Counted from the first letter of the stretch, positions 1-8,067 are shown. The stretch: 59,380 nucleotides of DNA from Nocardia brasiliensis IFM 10847 (GCF_000710915.1 NZ_BAUA01000163.1:1-59380), one strand, 5' to 3'. Numbers and translations are program-made. The notes: a model not told the origin generated them from the letters alone.

Positions 1-183
1 GCGCGCACGTCCGGCGTCCCGCACCGTGTTTCAGCACCCCCGCCCGCACGTCTCGGCATCCCGCGCACGTTCCAGCATCCCGCGCACGTTCCAGCATCCC
101 GCGCACGTTCCAGCACCCCGCGCACGTTCCAGCACCCCGCGCACATCTCAGCATCCCGCGCACGTCCCGGCATCCCGCGCGCG
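1..183. repeat. 19-bp GC-rich minisatellite
   Basis: About nine imperfect tandem units with consensus CCCGCGCACGTTCCAGCAT run from the window edge to about 183. The array is cut off by the start of the window, so its full length is unknown. Reading it as protein gives only low-complexity Arg/Pro/Ala sequence, so I do not call a gene in it. The last unit merges into the hairpin at 174-209. Confidence 0.8.
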
Positions 184-209
184 TGTCGGTCGACTGACAC
201 GTGCGCGGG
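174..209. terminator. 14-bp stem-loop downstream of the methyltransferase gene
   Basis: The left arm is 174-187 and the right arm 196-209, matching at 13 of 14 positions around an 8-nt loop. It lies 24 bases past the stop codon of the minus-strand methyltransferase gene, so a terminator role is plausible. There is no T-tract. Its left arm is itself one unit of the neighbouring minisatellite. Confidence 0.5.
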
Positions 210-233
210 GTGACGAGAGGTGCGCGGCGGGGC

Positions 234-1343
234 TCAGCCCAGGCGCCAGAGGGAGGTGATCTCGGCGGCGCGGGCGGCGTGCAGTGGGTCGGTGGTGTCG
301 CGGGTGCGGGGGTGGTGGGGGGCGGTGTCGAGGCGGTCGAGGACGCGGAGACCGGCGGCGGTGACGCGGGCGTGGAGTTCGGACCGGGTGCGTAGGCCGA
401 GCCGTTCGGCGAGGTCGGAGAGGACGAGCCAGGCCTCCCCGCCGAGGGTGAGATGGGTCGGCAGGCCCGCGAGGAACTGGCGCAGCATCGCGCTGTCCGC
501 GTCGTAGACGCCGCGCTCGAGAGCGGAGGTGGGCCGGGCGGGCAACCAGGGCGGATTGCAGACGATCAGGTCGGCGCGGCCTTCGGGATAGAGGGTGGGG
601 CCGGTGACGTGGACGGTGTCGGCGAGCCGCAGCCGGGCGGTGTTCTCCCGGGCACAGATCAGGGCGCGCGGGTTGTCGTCGGTGGCGACGACCCGCCGGA
701 TGCCGCGTCGGGCGAGCACCGCGGCCAGCACGCCGGTGCCTGTGCCGAGATCGAAGGCCGTCGCCGCACCGGCCGGTAGCGGCGCACCCGCGACGAGGTC
801 GACATATTCACCGCGAACCGGCGCGAAAACCCCGTAGTGCGGATGGATGGCGGCGCCGAGAGCCGGTATGGGAACACCCTTTTCGCGCCATTGCGCAGCA
901 CTGAGCACACCGAGAAGCTCGGTGAGTGCGACGAGCACGGGTCCGCGACCCGGTCCGTACGCCTGAGCACAGGCCGCACGGACATCGGGGGCGCGGCGCA
1001 ACGCGAGCGCGTGGTCGTGCTCGAGGTGCACGAGCAACTTGCCGAGTACCCGGGCGCGCTGGTTGCGGGCCCGGCGCTGCGCGCGAAACATCTCCGCCGG
1101 ATCATCTTGGCGTGCAAGCGCTTTCCGATCGATACGACGCGCCATCGCCCGCAGCAGCTGGCGGGCATTGTGATAGTCGCCGCGCCACAGCAGCGCGGTG
1201 CCTTCGCAGGCCAGCCGGTACGCGGTGGCGGCGGGCAGCCGGTCGTCGGCGATCAGGACACGGCTCGGTGCCGGTGTCGCGCTTTCGGAATGCCAGCGGG
1301 CGGATCGGACGGTGTCGGCTTCGGTCCAGGTCACGGTGGACAC
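234..1343 (-). CDS. class I SAM-dependent methyltransferase, DUF7059/HemK-like
   Basis: The central Rossmann segment carries an FDLGTGTG SAM-binding motif followed by an NPPW motif. That pairing is typical of enzymes methylating planar nitrogen, such as RsmC, PrmA and HemK. An N-terminal extension of about 150 residues precedes the catalytic domain, an arrangement common in actinobacterial members of this family. The substrate cannot be read from the sequence; RNA or a protein glutamine are the usual possibilities. A GTG at 1343 is preferred because a GAGGAG sequence sits 6 bases upstream, whereas the in-frame TTG at 1349 touches that same ribosome-binding site. The gene is monocistronic here. 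Confidence 0.8.
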   Translation of the reverse strand: MSTVTWTEADTVRSARWHSESATPAPSRVLIADDRLPAATAYRLACEGTALLWRGDYHNARQLLRAMARRIDRKALARQDDPAEMFRAQRRARNQRARVLGKLLVHLEHDHALALRRAPDVRAACAQAYGPGRGPVLVALTELLGVLSAAQWREKGVPIPALGAAIHPHYGVFAPVRGEYVDLVAGAPLPAGAATAFDLGTGTGVLAAVLARRGIRRVVATDDNPRALICARENTARLRLADTVHVTGPTLYPEGRADLIVCNPPWLPARPTSALERGVYDADSAMLRQFLAGLPTHLTLGGEAWLVLSDLAERLGLRTRSELHARVTAAGLRVLDRLDTAPHHPRTRDTTDPLHAARAAEITSLWRLG

Positions 1344-1496
1344 GGACAACTCCTCGTGGTCGGGCAGTCAGGGGCACGGAGTGCACCTCGACGAGGAGTT
1401 ACTGCGAGTGGGTGTGGCTAGAGCTCCCGCGTCGACGTGCGCGCGGAGCCGTCTCCTAAAACCATGCCCATGGTCATGACAGACCCTTCCGAACGA

Positions 1497-1588
1497 ATGT
1501 GCCACCAGTCTCGCACATCCGGCCGGCTACCTCACGACGCGATGTCGACTTCGGCGTGCAATCGACGGAACCTGCTGCCGTGGAAGAC
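1497..1588. repeat. left copy of a 92-bp direct repeat (attL-like)
   Basis: This segment matches 3037-3128 at 91 of 92 positions in the same orientation. The 85 bases 1504-1588 are identical, and the single mismatch is at 1503. Bases 1532-1588 duplicate the last 18 sense codons plus stop of the flavin reductase gene whose intact copy ends at 3072. A duplicated gene 3' end bounding lower-GC DNA is what site-specific integration into the end of a gene leaves behind. A partial tandem duplication would give the same repeat. Confidence 0.9.
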
Positions 1589-2190
1589 CGGGCCGGGCCC
1601 CAGCGTGGTGCAGGGAAAGGGAACCGCTGAGCACGGCGGTTTGCCGCAGCCAGCGGTAGCCATTGCCATGCGGCCGCAGACGCAGTGGACTCACGATGAC
1701 CTCCGACGCCGAAACGATGACCGAGCCGAACGATGCGAACGGGACGGCATTTGTTGTGGTTTCCCGAGTTCGATGGAACCGATCCGGAGCCGGCGACGTC
1801 AAACCATGTGACACAACAGCTCTCAGACTCTGGAGACCAATGTATGACCGTCGCGTTCGCACACCCGCCGTCACTGGATACGTCGGTATCAACAGCCAAG
1901 CGATGAAACCGGCTGCCAGACTCGGCCCCTCGCCGCGCGGCAGGGTCGAGCGCGGCGAACACGGCGCCAGTCCGAGCAGCGCGATCGACGCGTCCTGTAC
2001 CCGTCGTGACCCAGCCGCATGGGAATGACGGTAGCGGAGGGCCAGCCGATTCGCGAGAATCCGCAAAGGATCTCGCGACTGACGGAACCGAAACCGCATT
2101 TGAGGCGTCAAAACCTGTAGTCCACAACAGATCTCGGAAGTAAGCATCACACGGAACTGGGCGAGGATCAGCCCGTACCCCCTTAGGGCC
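1589..2190. other. gene-poor left part of the putative insert
   Basis: I see no convincing gene here. Open frames exist on both strands, but they lack ribosome-binding sites and their translations show no recognisable domain, signal peptide or membrane segment. The stretch lies just inside the left copy of the direct repeat. It may be decayed coding DNA or the upstream regulatory part of the insert. Confidence 0.5.
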
Positions 2191-2220
2191 GGTGTTGGGG
2201 AGCTGCAACTCCCCAACACC
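2191..2220. promoter_or_regulatory. 12-bp perfect stem-loop upstream of the secreted protein gene
   Basis: Arms 2191-2202 and 2209-2220 are perfect complements around the 6-nt loop CTGCAA. The hairpin ends 57 bases before the start codon at 2278. It could terminate upstream transcription or act in the 5' leader. There is no T-tract. Confidence 0.55.
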
Positions 2221-2277
2221 TAGTGCTGCCCAAACGCAGCTACCCGCAGTAACAACCACCAGATAGAGGAACACGCA

Positions 2278-2634
2278 ATGAACCGCATCCGCAAAGCCGT
2301 CACTACCAGCATGATCGTACTCGCAGGGGCGACGGTCATCTCGACTTCGACCGCCGTATCCGCCCAAGCAACCCCGCTGGGCTGCGCGGCCGGGTATCTG
2401 GCGCTTGGGGCCGCCGCTGCCAGCGCGCCCGCCGCCACCACCGGGGTCGGCGCCGCAGCGGTAGTGCTCGGCGCGAGTTCGGCCACCGCAGTGATATTCG
2501 ACCAGTGCGAGATGATGAAGGACGGTCAGGTTATCGATATCCCAGCTGGAGCCACCTGCTATTCCATCCACGATCGCAGCAAGCGGGTCGCCTGCCCGTC
2601 ACAGGCGAGGGTATACAAGGGCGAGATGGCTTGA
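2278..2634 (+). CDS. small secreted Ala/Gly-rich protein with four cysteines
   Basis: A 118-residue protein I do not recognise. Residues 1-31 form a clear Sec signal peptide: MNRIRK, a hydrophobic core, then a likely cut after SAQA. The mature N-terminal half is an Ala/Gly/Val-rich hydrophobic stretch flanked by two cysteines. The C-terminal third is polar, with two more cysteines, so two disulfides are possible. GAGGA lies about 9 bases before the ATG. It sits inside the lower-GC insert, 60 bases before a small membrane protein gene with the same orientation. A secreted effector or bacteriocin-like role is only a guess. Confidence 0.7.
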   Translation: MNRIRKAVTTSMIVLAGATVISTSTAVSAQATPLGCAAGYLALGAAAASAPAATTGVGAAAVVLGASSATAVIFDQCEMMKDGQVIDIPAGATCYSIHDRSKRVACPSQARVYKGEMA

Positions 2635-2694
2635 GCTACACTGACGGAACCTTAGCAATCTAAACGAGACCGAGTCCACACTGGAGTAAGCGCG

Positions 2695-2898
2695 TTGGAG
2701 CGAATATCGATCTTTCTCAGTGCAATTACTCTCGTAGCGTTGCTGGTCGCAGGTGCCGAGATAGCGCGGAGCACAAAGACTCCATTCGTGCTGGTGCTTG
2801 TTTCTGCCGCCGTGATAGCGGTTGGCGTGGATCTTGCTCGCAAAATACGCAAGATGAACACGAACTCGACGCATCGCGGAGAACGTAATAGACACTAG
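2695..2898 (+). CDS. small two-helix membrane protein
   Basis: A 67-residue protein starting at TTG, with GGAG 8 bases upstream. It has two hydrophobic segments (about residues 4-20 and 28-47) separated by a short polar turn, then a basic tail (RKIRK) that predicts a cytoplasmic C-terminus. Base composition is clearly less GC-rich than the flanking genes. It follows the secreted-protein gene by 60 bases and is followed by a perfect hairpin, so the two may be one transcription unit. No family is recognised; a membrane partner or immunity function is conceivable but unsupported. Confidence 0.55.
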   Translation: MERISIFLSAITLVALLVAGAEIARSTKTPFVLVLVSAAVIAVGVDLARKIRKMNTNSTHRGERNRH

Positions 2899-2912
2899 GG
2901 TCCGTAGCATCA

Positions 2913-2955
2913 ACATCGATCTTCACCGGTCTCTCTGACCGGTGAAGATCGATGT
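2913..2955. terminator. 18-bp perfect inverted repeat
   Basis: Arms 2913-2930 and 2938-2955 are perfectly complementary around the 7-nt loop CTCTCTG. The hairpin begins 15 bases after the stop codon of the small membrane protein gene and lies 81 bases before the right direct repeat. It could be a terminator, although no T-run follows, or a recombination-related structure at the right end of the insert. Confidence 0.7.
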
Positions 2956-3036
2956 CAAAGAAATTTGATCTCGTCCGGAACGAAAATACGCCGAGAATAT
3001 GGGGATATCGTTTTCGGCAAATCCAATCGACGCGGG

Positions 3037-3128
3037 ATGTGCGACCAGTCTCGCACATCCGGCCGGCTACCTCACGACGCGATGTCGACTTCGGCGTGCA
3101 ATCGACGGAACCTGCTGCCGTGGAAGAC
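3037..3128. repeat. right copy of the 92-bp direct repeat (attR-like)
   Basis: This copy overlaps the last 57 bases of the intact flavin reductase gene (3072-3128) and extends 35 bases beyond its stop. With the copy at 1497-1588 it bounds the lower-GC segment. The repeat period is 1540 bases. Confidence 0.9.
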
Positions 3129-3584
3129 GAGCGGGTCGACGTCGGTGCGGGTGGCGATGCGGTGGATGCGCAGGATGACGACCGCGTGATCGCCCGCGGG
3201 CACCTGCGCCTCGGGCACCCCTTCGATCCACGCCGACGCCCCGTCGATGAACACCGCCTCGCCGGTGCCCCGATGTAATGCGGTGCCACGGAAGCGGTCG
3301 CCGTTGCGGGCGCCGAGCGAGCGGGCGGCGTCCTGCTGATCGGTGCCGAGCAGGCTGAGGCCGAGATGGCCCGCGGCGGCGAGTTTCGGCCAGGTCGAGG
3401 ACGAGTTCTGCACGCAGAACGACACCAGCGGCGGATCGAGGGAGACCGGCACGAAGGTGCTCACCGCGAGACCGTGTGGGGTGCCGTCGATATCGGCGCA
3501 GACGGCGACCACGCCGCTCGGGAAGTTGGCGAAGGCGCGACGCAGGCCGCCGCCATCGGCGGGAGATTCGAAGAGCTCATGCAT
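3072..3584 (-). CDS. flavin reductase domain protein (HpaC/StyB type)
   Basis: At 170 residues this is the usual length for the small flavin reductases that use NAD(P)H to make free FMNH2 or FADH2 for two-component monooxygenases. The N-terminal FANFPSGVVAV and the downstream STFVPVSLDPPLVSFC are the typical flavin-binding fold of this family. It overlaps the next upstream gene, a second FMN reductase, by 8 bases. That gene is followed upstream by SfnB- and SfnG-like genes, so this is probably the reductase feeding the sulfone monooxygenases of the same operon. Its last 18 codons are duplicated at 1532-1588. Confidence 0.85.
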   Translation of the reverse strand: MHELFESPADGGGLRRAFANFPSGVVAVCADIDGTPHGLAVSTFVPVSLDPPLVSFCVQNSSSTWPKLAAAGHLGLSLLGTDQQDAARSLGARNGDRFRGTALHRGTGEAVFIDGASAWIEGVPEAQVPAGDHAVVILRIHRIATRTDVDPLVFHGSRFRRLHAEVDIAS

Positions 3585-4089
3585 GATCGGTCGCCTTCGC
3601 GGTGGCCAGCGCCTGGGCGACGGGCCGCCATCGGTCGCTGTAGCGGTCGATCGCGCCGTCCTCCTGGAAGGTGCGATCGGAGAGGTAGAGGCCGGGCAGC
3701 GCGGCGGTGGCGCCCAGTTCGACGAGGACCGGTTTGAGCAACAGGTCGGGTGCGAGCGCGTGCCCGGGCCCGGCGCCGAGCATCACGGGGACGCCGAGCA
3801 CACCGGCCAATCCGGTGCCGCCGTCGAACTGTTCGAGGAACAGCTTCAGTAGCCCGGTATAGGTGGCTTTGAACGTCGGACTGGCGAAAACGACCAGCTC
3901 CGAATCCGATACGGTGCGCACCGCCGCGCCCACCGCGGGATCACCCCAGCCGAGCAGTGCGGGACCGAACTCGACCAGATCGAGCACGGTGGGCTCCGCC
4001 TCGGGGCGCAGGCCCCGCGCGACCAGTGTGGCCGCGGTCAGGGTGCGGGAAGCGGGCTTCGGGTTGCCGACTACGACCGTCACTGTCAC
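3577..4089 (-). CDS. NAD(P)H-dependent FMN reductase, SsuE/MsuE family
   Basis: A 170-residue flavodoxin-like protein. The N-terminal VVVGNPKPASRT is the phosphate-binding loop of the NADPH-dependent FMN reductase family, and SPTFKATYTGLLKLFLEQFD is the family's second signature. SsuE and MsuE relatives provide FMNH2 to alkanesulfonate and sulfone monooxygenases. The GTG start has GAGAGGGA about 8 bases upstream. It lies between the other flavin reductase gene (8-base overlap) and the SfnB-like gene, which gives this operon two different reductases. Confidence 0.85.
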   Translation of the reverse strand: MTVTVVVGNPKPASRTLTAATLVARGLRPEAEPTVLDLVEFGPALLGWGDPAVGAAVRTVSDSELVVFASPTFKATYTGLLKLFLEQFDGGTGLAGVLGVPVMLGAGPGHALAPDLLLKPVLVELGATAALPGLYLSDRTFQEDGAIDRYSDRWRPVAQALATAKATDHA

Positions 4090-4135
4090 TGTTCGTATCC
4101 CTCTCGCTGACTAACTGTTCGACCGCGCGAGCGGT

Positions 4136-5353
4136 CTAGAGCACCCCGTGCAACGGCGGCGCCGTGCCGTGCAACAGGGCACGGCCGAGGTGCTGGTACT
4201 TCCATCTGACCGGGTCGTGCAAGGTGTGCGTGCGCGCGTTGCGCCAGAAGTGATGCAGGTTCAGATCGGCTGCGGCACTGCGTGTTCCACCCACTTCGAA
4301 CAGGGCGCTCGACACCTCGGTCGCGGCCCGATCGGCGAGCACCTTCGCGGCCGCCACCGCGAGCGAGGCACGCGCGGCCGACTTCGCGTCCGCCGCGGCA
4401 CCGGTTGCCGCGTCGACGGCGAGGCCTGCCGCGGTGAGCGTGGCTTCGGCGGCGGTGACCGTCACGGACAACTCGCCGAAGCGCTGGATCAGCAAGGGAT
4501 CGTCGACCGCACGGGCGACGTCGGCTTCGAACCAGGGCCTGCTGGCGGTCTGCACGAATTCCGTTGCCGCCGTGAGTGCGCCGCGGGCGATACCGGTATC
4601 GATGGCGGCGTGCAGCAGCTGCGCGAAAGCGCCGTACGCGTGCGGGGCCCGTACCGCCGCCGAACGGGCGATCACCTGGTCGGGATCCACGAGTACCTCG
4701 TCGAAACGCACGGTGCCGCTGCCGGTGGTGCGCTGGCCGAAACCGTTCCAGTCGTCGACGATCTGCACGCCGGGAGTGTCGGCGGGCAGGTACACGATGT
4801 ACTCCCCCGGCTCCAGCCCGCTGCGTCGATCCGGATCGTCCAGCTTGGTCAGCACCGCCAGCAGATTCGCGAACAACGAACCGGTGCAATAGAACTTGCG
4901 TCCGTCGACGCGAAACCGCTTGCCCTGCGGGCGCAAGGTGGTGCTGATATCGGCGATGGTCGCGCCGCCGCGTTCGGACTGCGCGTTGGCGATGCGCGCA
5001 CCGTCGAGCACCTGCCCGAAATACCTGCGCCGCTGCGCGTGGGAACCGGCCAGCCGCACCAGGTTCAGATAGACGAAGTGGCTGTGCGGGATCTGCGCGA
5101 TATTCGGGTCGGCGGCCGCGAGAATCCGCACCACCTCGGCGACCGCGCTCGGCGGCAGTTCCGCGCCGCCGTATTCGGCGGGCACGGTCACCGCGAGCAG
5201 GCCTGCGGCCGCGAGCCGATCCACCTCGTCGTGCGGCAGGACGCGGTCGCGGTCGCGCACGGCGGCACCGGCGGCGAACTGCGCCGCGAGTGCCTGCGCG
5301 ACCGAAAACGCCTGTGCCGCCGAGGTGATGCGATCGGCCGCGACCGCGGTCAT
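4136..5353 (-). CDS. sfnB: SfnB/DszC-family acyl-CoA-dehydrogenase-fold flavoprotein
   Basis: A 405-residue protein with the acyl-CoA dehydrogenase fold. Recognisable parts are the N-terminal helical domain with VPAEYGGAEL, the beta-domain FNAQSERGG-like region (ANAQSERGG) and the C-terminal FEVGGTRSA. Members linked to sulfur assimilation (SfnB, DszC) act as flavin-dependent monooxygenases on sulfur compounds and not on acyl-CoA. The start at 5353 overlaps the stop of sfnG as ATGA, showing tight coupling. The longer open frame upstream has Arg-rich out-of-register sequence and is rejected. The exact substrate is unknown. Confidence 0.85.
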   Translation of the reverse strand: MTAVAADRITSAAQAFSVAQALAAQFAAGAAVRDRDRVLPHDEVDRLAAAGLLAVTVPAEYGGAELPPSAVAEVVRILAAADPNIAQIPHSHFVYLNLVRLAGSHAQRRRYFGQVLDGARIANAQSERGGATIADISTTLRPQGKRFRVDGRKFYCTGSLFANLLAVLTKLDDPDRRSGLEPGEYIVYLPADTPGVQIVDDWNGFGQRTTGSGTVRFDEVLVDPDQVIARSAAVRAPHAYGAFAQLLHAAIDTGIARGALTAATEFVQTASRPWFEADVARAVDDPLLIQRFGELSVTVTAAEATLTAAGLAVDAATGAAADAKSAARASLAVAAAKVLADRAATEVSSALFEVGGTRSAAADLNLHHFWRNARTHTLHDPVRWKYQHLGRALLHGTAPPLHGVL

Positions 5354-6468
5354 CAGCCGACCACCGCGACCGGCCGCCGTGCGGCCTCCAGTTCCCGGAC
5401 CAGCGGCAGCACCTTCGCCCCGAAGTACTCGATCTCCTCCTGGAAGTGCAGGAAGCCACCGAGGATCAGGTCGACACCGAGCTCGCGGTAGGCGACGATG
5501 CGCTCGGCGATCTGCTCGGGCGTGCCGATCAGTTTTGTGCGGAAGCCGTCGTTGTACTGCACGAGATCCTCGAAGGTCGAGTCGGCCCACATGCCCCTGT
5601 GGTCCTTGGTGGACGCACCCGCCTGCTGTACCGCGTCTCGGAAACCTTCCACAGCAGGCTTGTTCGCCTTCTCGATGATCTCACGCAGCGTGTCCCGCGC
5701 TTCCTTTTCGGTGTCGCGGGCGATGATGAAGCCGTTCAGGCCGAACTTCACCTCGCGATTGTGCTCTCGGGCGACCGCACGCAGATCGTCGAGTTGTTCG
5801 GTGACGCCGTCGAAGTCCTTGCCGTTGGAGAAGTACCAGTCGGCGTAGCGGCCGCCGTTGCGGCGGGCGGCGGTCGAGTTGCCGCCCTGGAACAGTTCGG
5901 GATTCGGCCGTTGCGCGGTGTTGAGCGGTTTCGGCTTCAGCGTGAAATCCCGGATCCGGTAGAAGTCGCCGCCGTAGTTCACATTGTCCTCGGTCCAGAT
6001 CTTGCGGATCACCTCGAGGAATTCGGCGCTGCGCCGGTACCTTTCGTCGTGCTCGAGCCACGGCTCGCCCAGCGCGGTGAATTCGCCCGCGAACCAACCG
6101 GAGACGACGTTGATGGCGAAGCGGCCGTTGGAGAGGTGGTCGGCGGTGGCGCCGAACTTCGCGAGCACCGCGGGATGCCAGAGGCCGGGGTGGATCGCCG
6201 CGATCACCTTCAGCCGCTCGGTCGCCCCGAGCAGCGCGAGGCTGAACGAGGTGGACTCGTGCTGGAATTCGGCGCCGTAGGACGCGGTGTAGCGCACCTG
6301 GGACAGCGCGTATTCGAAACCGTTGTTCTCAGCGGTCTGCGCCAGCTTCTTGTTGTAGTCGAAGTCCCAGCTGGTGCGCTGCTCGATATCGCTGGTGACC
6401 AGTCCCCCGCTGACATTGGGCACCCAGTAGGCGAATTTGATCTGGTCGGCGATCTGCTCCGTGGTCAT
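5353..6468 (-). CDS. sfnG: FMNH2-dependent dimethylsulfone monooxygenase SfnG
   Basis: A 371-residue luciferase-like monooxygenase. It matches the SfnG family along its full length: FAYWVPNVSGGLVTS near the N-terminus, EYALSQVRYTASYGAEFQHES, HLSNGRFAINVVSGWF, and STFEDLVQYNDGFRTKLIGTPEQIAERI. SfnG converts dimethylsulfone to methanesulfinate using reduced FMN, a step in assimilating dimethylsulfide-derived sulfur. It is the first gene of a four-gene operon with sfnB and two flavin reductases. GGAG lies 5 bases before the ATG. Expression is presumably induced by sulfate limitation; no operator was identified. Confidence 0.93.
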   Translation of the reverse strand: MTTEQIADQIKFAYWVPNVSGGLVTSDIEQRTSWDFDYNKKLAQTAENNGFEYALSQVRYTASYGAEFQHESTSFSLALLGATERLKVIAAIHPGLWHPAVLAKFGATADHLSNGRFAINVVSGWFAGEFTALGEPWLEHDERYRRSAEFLEVIRKIWTEDNVNYGGDFYRIRDFTLKPKPLNTAQRPNPELFQGGNSTAARRNGGRYADWYFSNGKDFDGVTEQLDDLRAVAREHNREVKFGLNGFIIARDTEKEARDTLREIIEKANKPAVEGFRDAVQQAGASTKDHRGMWADSTFEDLVQYNDGFRTKLIGTPEQIAERIVAYRELGVDLILGGFLHFQEEIEYFGAKVLPLVRELEAARRPVAVVG

Positions 6469-6584
6469 AGCTGCTCCATGTTTTCGGGGGTAGCCGTCGA
6501 TCTACACCACTCCAGCACCGCGACCCGATCGGCACGAGGGTTTGAATCTGTGCGATCGGATCGCTGTGCCGAAGCGTGCCGATA

Positions 6585-7970
6585 TCAGGCGCTGGCGAGG
6601 GCTTGCGAGAAGGTGGACCGGGCGAACGTGCCCGCGGGCGTGAACCGGCCGAGCACGGCCTGGGCGTCCTCGCCGGTGACCCGGGTGATGAAGGCGTTGG
6701 CGGCGTCGAGCGAGTCGACTTCGAGGAAAGGCTGCGGGTGGTGCAGCAGGCCGACCAGCGCGGCGGCGAACTTCGGCGCGACGCTCGCCGCGGCGAACAG
6801 CTGGTTGCCGATCTCGGCCAGCTCGGGATCGCCGAGGAACAGCCGGGTGACCTTGTTGGCGGCGTCGCCGCGCACCGCGAGGAACTGCGCGTACTGCTCG
6901 GTGAACCAGGCCTCGTCGAACGGGCCGTCGTGCACCGCCGCGGCGGCCACCAGCCGCTGGGCCTGGATGAGCCCGCTCTGCGCGCCCTGCCCCGCGATCG
7001 GGTCGTAAGCCGCGGAGGTGTCGCCCAGCGAGGCCACCACGTGGCCGCCCGCGGTGTGCCCGACGGCCGCCCGGACCACCGGCCGCACCGCGCCTTTGAG
7101 CCAGGAGTGCGGGTCGTCGGCGAGCACCTGGGTGGCCAGCACCTCCGGCAGATCCCAATCGATGAAGTCCCGGTACAGATCCTGCACGACACGCAACGCG
7201 GATTCCGCGGAATCCGCTGTGGCGAAACGGGTTTCCCAGTCGCTGCCGGGGCGCGCCCACCCGAGGAACGCCCAGCTCGGCCCGGCGTCCTTGTGCAGGT
7301 ACGGGCCCCACCACGCCTCGCCCTGCTCGGCCAGGATGGAGAACCCGCTGTGCGCACCGCCGGCGGGGCTGCGGTGCGCGAAAACATCCTTGTCGTGGCC
7401 GATTCCGGTCACGGTGACGGTGAGCAGTGATCGCTGCGGCGCGTCGTACGGGGTACGCGTCTCGTCGATCGGGAACAGGTCGGACAACCCGCCACGGCCG
7501 GTGGCAACCAGGGTGAGATCGTTCGCCGCGGCGATCGAGTCGAGGGTCTCGGGGGTCACCGACTCGACGACGAAGCGACCGCCGCGCTCCAGGAACGCGG
7601 TCAAACGCTCGTCGGCCTTCAGCCGGGTGTCGACGGCGACGCCGACATAGCCGTCGAAAGTGCCGTCGAACTGGATCAATTCGGCGCCTTCCGGTCCGGC
7701 GATCCGGACGCTGAGACCGGTGTGCCGAGGCGCGCGGCCGGTGTAGGTGTCCAGGCCGAGCGCCGACTCGGCCTGCTGGGTCACACCGAATTCGAGCGCG
7801 GTGCCGGTGGCGGGTACGTCGTCGCGCAGACTGCGCTGATCACGGTCGCTGTAGAGGGTCACGTCGAATCCGGCGTCGAGCAAACCCAGTGCCGCAGTGG
7901 CGCCGGTTTGGCCCGCACCGATCACCGCGGCCGAACGGGGGGAACGGGAAACGGAATTCTGCGTTGTCAT
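6585..7970 (-). CDS. StyA-like FAD-dependent monooxygenase
   Basis: A 461-residue flavoprotein. The N-terminal VIGAGQTGATAALGLL is a GxGxxG dinucleotide-binding motif, and GDTSAAYDPIAGQGAQSG near residue 310 is the FAD/GD region of the styrene and indole monooxygenase (StyA) group. StyA enzymes receive FADH2 from a separate reductase and epoxidise styrene or oxidise indole and sulfides. No dedicated StyB lies next to it, but the flavin reductase at 3072-3584 could serve. The ATG at 7970 is chosen although no clear ribosome-binding site is visible; a GTG at 8018 would add 16 residues. The sulfur-gene context makes sulfoxidation an attractive role, by inference. Confidence 0.75.
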   Translation of the reverse strand: MTTQNSVSRSPRSAAVIGAGQTGATAALGLLDAGFDVTLYSDRDQRSLRDDVPATGTALEFGVTQQAESALGLDTYTGRAPRHTGLSVRIAGPEGAELIQFDGTFDGYVGVAVDTRLKADERLTAFLERGGRFVVESVTPETLDSIAAANDLTLVATGRGGLSDLFPIDETRTPYDAPQRSLLTVTVTGIGHDKDVFAHRSPAGGAHSGFSILAEQGEAWWGPYLHKDAGPSWAFLGWARPGSDWETRFATADSAESALRVVQDLYRDFIDWDLPEVLATQVLADDPHSWLKGAVRPVVRAAVGHTAGGHVVASLGDTSAAYDPIAGQGAQSGLIQAQRLVAAAAVHDGPFDEAWFTEQYAQFLAVRGDAANKVTRLFLGDPELAEIGNQLFAAASVAPKFAAALVGLLHHPQPFLEVDSLDAANAFITRVTGEDAQAVLGRFTPAGTFARSTFSQALASA

Positions 7971-8067
7971 GTAGGGATCATCAGGGTGTGACGCGGCCCT
8001 CGTGAGTGTTGCGATCACCGAGAATCAATGAGCGAACCGGCCTTTGCGCAGGCGTACCATTCGGCCC

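Noticed and set aside
1..260. Possible CRISPR array or coding gene in the tandem repeat
   Set aside because: Units are contiguous, without spacers of constant length, and the translation is simple Arg/Pro repeats.
1527..2219. Open frames in 1500-2220 on both strands
   Set aside because: None has a ribosome-binding site or recognisable features; they run through the direct repeat without homology.
4136..5590. Longer start for the SfnB-like protein
   Set aside because: The additional 79 residues are the Arg-rich out-of-frame reading of sfnG, and the ATGA overlap at 5353 gives a natural start.
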